A DNA stretch of 15,786 bases from Bacteroidales bacterium UBA6244 (lineage in GTDB: Bacteria; Bacteroidota; Bacteroidia; Bacteroidales; F082): the NCBI GenBank assembly GCA_002440885.1, contig DJVY01000246.1, positions 3,361 through 19,146 of the forward strand. Direction: 5' to 3'. The notes beneath the pieces were generated by a model. That model ran no database searches. It was not told the origin of the DNA and was given only the letters and a program-made list of their open reading frames with translations. Below, piece by piece: positions 15,655 to 15,786 of this stretch (positions within the stretch are counted from its first letter, which is position 1; each line of letters opens with the position of its first letter). Both the position numbers and the translations under genes were made by a program.

Positions 15655-15786
15655 GTGAAGAAAATAGCCCTCCATAGCATCATTTCCCTGATAACTTGTG
15701 TTACCTTGTTTAACCTGTCGGGTTGCAAAGAAACGGAAGCCAACACGCCCGTTGACCCTCCCCTGCATGAGGGCACGCTTACCCTG
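15655..15786 (+). CDS. Start of a second lipoprotein, GTG start, 3' end off the window
   Basis: Forty-four in-frame codons run to the window edge from GTG at 15655, beginning (M)KKIALHSIISLITC and continuing to the lipobox LSGC (acylated C24), then KETEANTPVDPPLHEGTLTL. The basic start, hydrophobic core and lipobox make a clear signal peptide. An in-frame TAA ends immediately before the GTG and no ATG lies in the segment, so GTG is the only good start. It begins 22 bp after the lamin-tail lipoprotein stop, which suggests the same operon. Too little of the mature protein is present to assign a family. The GTLTL start is compatible with a beta-sandwich domain, but that is only a guess. Confidence 0.75.
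   Translation, partial: MKKIALHSIISLITCVTLFNLSGCKETEANTPVDPPLHEGTLTL

Overview
The window looks like a chromosomal segment of a Bacteroidota bacterium, probably from the Bacteroidales/Marinilabiliales side of the phylum. That placement is inferred from protein character and promoter style, not from an rRNA marker. Four gene starts are preceded by an exact match to the Bacteroidota -7 element TAnnTTTG. Leaders are A/T-rich without clear Shine-Dalgarno sequences, lipoproteins carry Bacteroidota-style signals, and the outer-membrane porin has the phylum's carboxypeptidase-D-like N-terminal domain. There is no rRNA, tRNA, CRISPR array or recognisable mobile element.

Layout. (1) 1-2248, minus strand: a two-gene lysine/saccharopine unit, lysine-ketoglutarate reductase (LKR) followed by saccharopine dehydrogenase (SDH, cut by the window edge). 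These are the two halves of the eukaryotic bifunctional enzyme AASS, in the same order but as separate proteins. (2) 2623-7196, plus strand: pyruvate, phosphate dikinase (ppdK) and ATP-dependent PEP carboxykinase (pckA). Each has its own -7 element and its own intrinsic terminator. Together they control the PEP/pyruvate/oxaloacetate node. (3) 7272-8786, minus strand: an unrecognised protein with two central membrane helices, convergent with pckA. (4) 8985-15786, plus strand: an apparent inorganic-phosphate module. It contains a PhoU-like DUF47 protein overlapping by 4 bp a PiT phosphate transporter, a tandem adenylate-kinase-like protein, a phosphate-selective porin of the OprP/OprO type, a lipoprotein with two lamin-tail domains, and the start of a second lipoprotein with a GTG start codon.

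The most unusual object is the PiT transporter (9653-11476). After a complete PiT permease it continues through an extra membrane helix and a charged coiled coil into a LuxR-type helix-turn-helix DNA-binding domain. It therefore reads as a transporter and a membrane-tethered transcription factor in one chain, translationally coupled to its PhoU-like partner. Next to it is a 391-residue protein made of two adenylate-kinase units, the first with intact motifs and the second with substitutions at five hallmark positions. A working model is that phosphate crosses the outer membrane through the porin and the inner membrane through the PiT fusion, and that the DUF47 protein and the HTH domain report transport state to gene expression. 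This model is inference.
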